Shown in pieces: positions 62,135-64,000 of a DNA stretch of 64,000 bases. Under the pieces are notes generated by a model. It saw only the letters and a list, made by a program, of their open reading frames with translations. It did no database searches and was not told where the DNA came from. This DNA is from Flagellimonas hymeniacidonis (lineage in GTDB: Bacteria > Bacteroidota > Bacteroidia > Flavobacteriales > Flavobacteriaceae): the NCBI RefSeq assembly GCF_008040165.1, contig NZ_VRUR01000001.1, positions 1,321,349 through 1,385,348 on the forward strand, given 5' to 3'. Numbering within the stretch: position 1 is the first letter of the stretch; each line of letters starts with the position of its first letter. The position numbers and the translations under genes were made by a program.

Positions 62135-63133
62135 TTATATAAAGCTTTTAAAAATTGAGTTGCGCAATACCCATTCTATCAATAGCAAAGCTCCTGCCAA
62201 TAATATCAAAGGCCTAAACTTTTCTTCGTATTTGTAATATTTGAACTCTTCAATTTCTGTTTTTTCCAGTTTGTTTATCTCGTCGTAAATCTCTTCAAGC
62301 TTTTCATTATCCGTAGCTCTAAAGTATTTTCCGCCTGTTGCTTGGGCAATTTCTTTTAATAATGCTTCATCAATTTCTACTTGTCGCATCCCAAACCTAA
62401 AGGAGCCATCTCTATTATAAGCTATTGGTGAAAGGGCATTGCCATTGGTGCCCAAACCTATGGTATATGTTTTTATACCAAATTCTACTGCTAAGTCCGC
62501 GGCGGTATTTGGCTCAATAAAACCTGAATTATTGACTCCATCGGTTAGTAGAATAATAACCTTGCTAATAGCCTTGCTTTCTTTTAGGCGGTTTACGGAT
62601 GTAGCCAGCCCCATCCCTATTGCTGTACCATCTTCTAGTTCACCATAGGTGATTTCTTTAAGGGCTCTTAGAACAATGGATTTATCGCTGGTAATGGGAG
62701 TTTTGGTATAGCTTTCCCCGGCATACCCAACGAGTCCGATTCGATCATTAGGCCGTTGTTTGATAAAATCCCCTGCTACAGATTTAAGTGCAGAAAGCCT
62801 ATCTGGTTTTAGATCTCTTGCTAACATACTCGAAGAAACATCTATGGCCATTACAATATCAATACCTTTTGTGGTCTTTGTTCTGGTAGAGATGTCTTCC
62901 GTTTGAGGTCTTGCGAGTGCAGTAATGATAGCTGCCAGTGCTAAAATCCGTAGAATAAAAAGTGCAGGTTTTAATTTGGATGCTAAGCTTCCCACCGTAA
63001 ATCCTTTTATGCTGGAAATCTTTAGCGAGGCTATTTCATTTTTTCGTTTGAAAAAATACCACAGCAAAGCCAAAGGTAGCAGCAGTAGCAACCAAAAAAA
63101 CTGAGGGTTTGCAAATTCTATATTCTCAAACAT
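62135..63133 (-). CDS. batA: BatA protein, VWA domain
   Basis: A 332-residue membrane protein. Helices at residues 13-28 and 57-75 precede a VWA domain with the metal site D98-x-S100-x-S102 (MAIDVSSSMLARDLKP), KTPITSDKSIVLRAL and LTDGVNNSGFIEPNTAA. A C-terminal helix (LILLAGALLLIEWVL) closes it. BatA and BatB are the two VWA proteins of the aerotolerance operon. It starts directly after the stop of the upstream gene, with no gap. Confidence 0.9.
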   Translation of the reverse strand: MFENIEFANPQFFWLLLLLPLALLWYFFKRKNEIASLKISSIKGFTVGSLASKLKPALFILRILALAAIITALARPQTEDISTRTKTTKGIDIVMAIDVSSSMLARDLKPDRLSALKSVAGDFIKQRPNDRIGLVGYAGESYTKTPITSDKSIVLRALKEITYGELEDGTAIGMGLATSVNRLKESKAISKVIILLTDGVNNSGFIEPNTAADLAVEFGIKTYTIGLGTNGNALSPIAYNRDGSFRFGMRQVEIDEALLKEIAQATGGKYFRATDNEKLEEIYDEINKLEKTEIEEFKYYKYEEKFRPLILLAGALLLIEWVLRNSIFKSFI

Positions 63134-64000
63134 TTACGTCTGTGTTTTTACATCTAAGGTGTTCAATATTCTGCTCACTATTTGATCTGCGTAAGTGTCT
63201 CCTTTTTCATGGTAAATAATGACCTGTTGCACAAAACCTTTACCGCCAAAACATAAAATAATGTATTCTATTTTTCTTGTCTCTTTTGTATCGGGAATAT
63301 CGAAGGTTCCGGTACCAAAAGTTTTGAGGCCCACTACGCCAGATTTTGTGGTGAATTTATCTTCTTTGGTAAGGATGTTTCTAACACCCATGTTTTCAAA
63401 GTTTGCTAAATTGGCATCTACCAATGCTTTAAAATCAGGTTCAACTTCTTCTTTATAGGTAGTTGAATTAGCAGAAACGGAAAACAGCCCATCTACTTTT
63501 CCATTGAGAAAAGTCTGATGTGATTTCACTACTTCTTCAGCACCTTCAGGTAATGTTACTTCTTGTCTAATAAGCACATCGGGTGTCTCTAAATCAATGG
63601 GAGGAAAACCATACGAGCTTGTTACCCATTCTCCTTCTAAAAGCTCTTTTGTTGGATGTCCTAAAACGGTGTCTTTTACTTCTTTTAAACCATAGTATGC
63701 GATGGAAAGTCCGCCTCCAAATATTAAAAGTCCAGCAAAAATAGCTGCCGCCCAATAGATTTTCTTACGCTGTTTTTTTCTGGCAAGTTCCTCAAGATAT
63801 TCTTCTGTTAGCAATAATTCCTCTTCGGTAGGTTCTGGGAGTGCTTCATGCGTTTTTACCACAATTTGCTCTACTAGTGCTCTATCTTGCTCCGCTACCG
63901 AGGTGGAAGGCTTGGACTTGGCGAATTTTACCAAATCCGCGGTTTGTAGAATTTTCTGAAATTGGGTTATGGTCTCGTCATCTAATTTTAAATCACCAGC
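63134..64000 (-). CDS. Bat-operon membrane protein, 5' end outside window
   Basis: At least 288 residues. The frame is open to the window's right edge (AGDLKLDDETITQFQKILQT, then ADLVKFAKSKP), so the true start lies to the right; a TTG at 63934 is internal. The N-terminal part is helical and charged (EELLLTEEYLEELARKKQRK). One membrane helix follows (IYWAAAIFAGLLIFGGGLSI), then a periplasmic domain (GVVGLKTFGTGTFDIPDTKE). Such proteins precede batA in Flavobacteria; in other genomes MoxR and a DUF58 protein lie further upstream. The role is unknown. Confidence 0.8.
   Translation of the reverse strand, partial: AGDLKLDDETITQFQKILQTADLVKFAKSKPSTSVAEQDRALVEQIVVKTHEALPEPTEEELLLTEEYLEELARKKQRKKIYWAAAIFAGLLIFGGGLSIAYYGLKEVKDTVLGHPTKELLEGEWVTSSYGFPPIDLETPDVLIRQEVTLPEGAEEVVKSHQTFLNGKVDGLFSVSANSTTYKEEVEPDFKALVDANLANFENMGVRNILTKEDKFTTKSGVVGLKTFGTGTFDIPDTKETRKIEYIILCFGGKGFVQQVIIYHEKGDTYADQIVSRILNTLDVKTQT

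Overview
The window reads as chromosomal DNA of a member of the Flavobacteriaceae (Bacteroidota). This rests on the low GC content, the Bacteroidota-type promoter of the OmpA-like gene (TTTG-N19-TACATTTG), a MoxR/BatABCDE aerotolerance operon, the viroplasmin-type RNase HI, the IPExxxVDY protein between rnc and pyk, the long PurF, and an integrase and mobilization operon of Bacteroidota style. Genus cannot be resolved from the sequence.

Layout. (1) 1-7260: accessory DNA. It starts with a 5'-truncated SnoaL-like gene and a decayed GNAT acetyltransferase. An integrative and mobilizable element follows: HTH protein, SF3-type primase-helicase, Toprim primase-like protein, MobC-like protein, MobB-type relaxase, a membrane protein, and a convergent tyrosine integrase of the IntDOT-like class. 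The integrase lies beside the 3' half of a tRNA-Ala-like gene. (2) 7261-23848: a second accessory block, closed on the right by another copy of the same tRNA 3' end (34/37 identical). It carries a PD40 beta-propeller pair (one broken), a universal stress protein, a circularly permuted ATP-grasp / alpha-E / transglutaminase cluster with a neighbouring zinc metallopeptidase, an aminotransferase/gamma-glutamyltransferase pair, and an ECF41-type sigma factor followed by an azoreductase-cupin-RidA operon. The sigma gene and the operon each have a matching GTCACA-N16-TGTC promoter. The repeats suggest tandem accretion of islands at one tRNA gene lying left of the window. (3) 24259-57618: mostly core genome: an AddA/AddB-like recombination pair separated by kbl and an OmpA/TSP3 porin, sodA, purF, a PfkB kinase, rnhA, purN, acpP-fabF-rnc, pyk, an AraC/CMD/cupredoxin stress-like cluster, dinB, pheS, and two SulP anion transporters around a beta-carbonic anhydrase. 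(4) 57657-64000: the Bat operon on the minus strand (gene X - batA - batB - batC - batD - batE), cut by the right edge.

The parts most worth a second look are: three near-identical 39-bp repeats, each next to an intrinsic terminator hairpin, between sodA and purF; the paired ECF41 promoters; the tRNA-fragment boundaries; the peptide-ligase/transglutaminase cluster; a LOV-like PAS protein without the photoactive cysteine; and an unannotated 52-residue His/Cys-rich protein.
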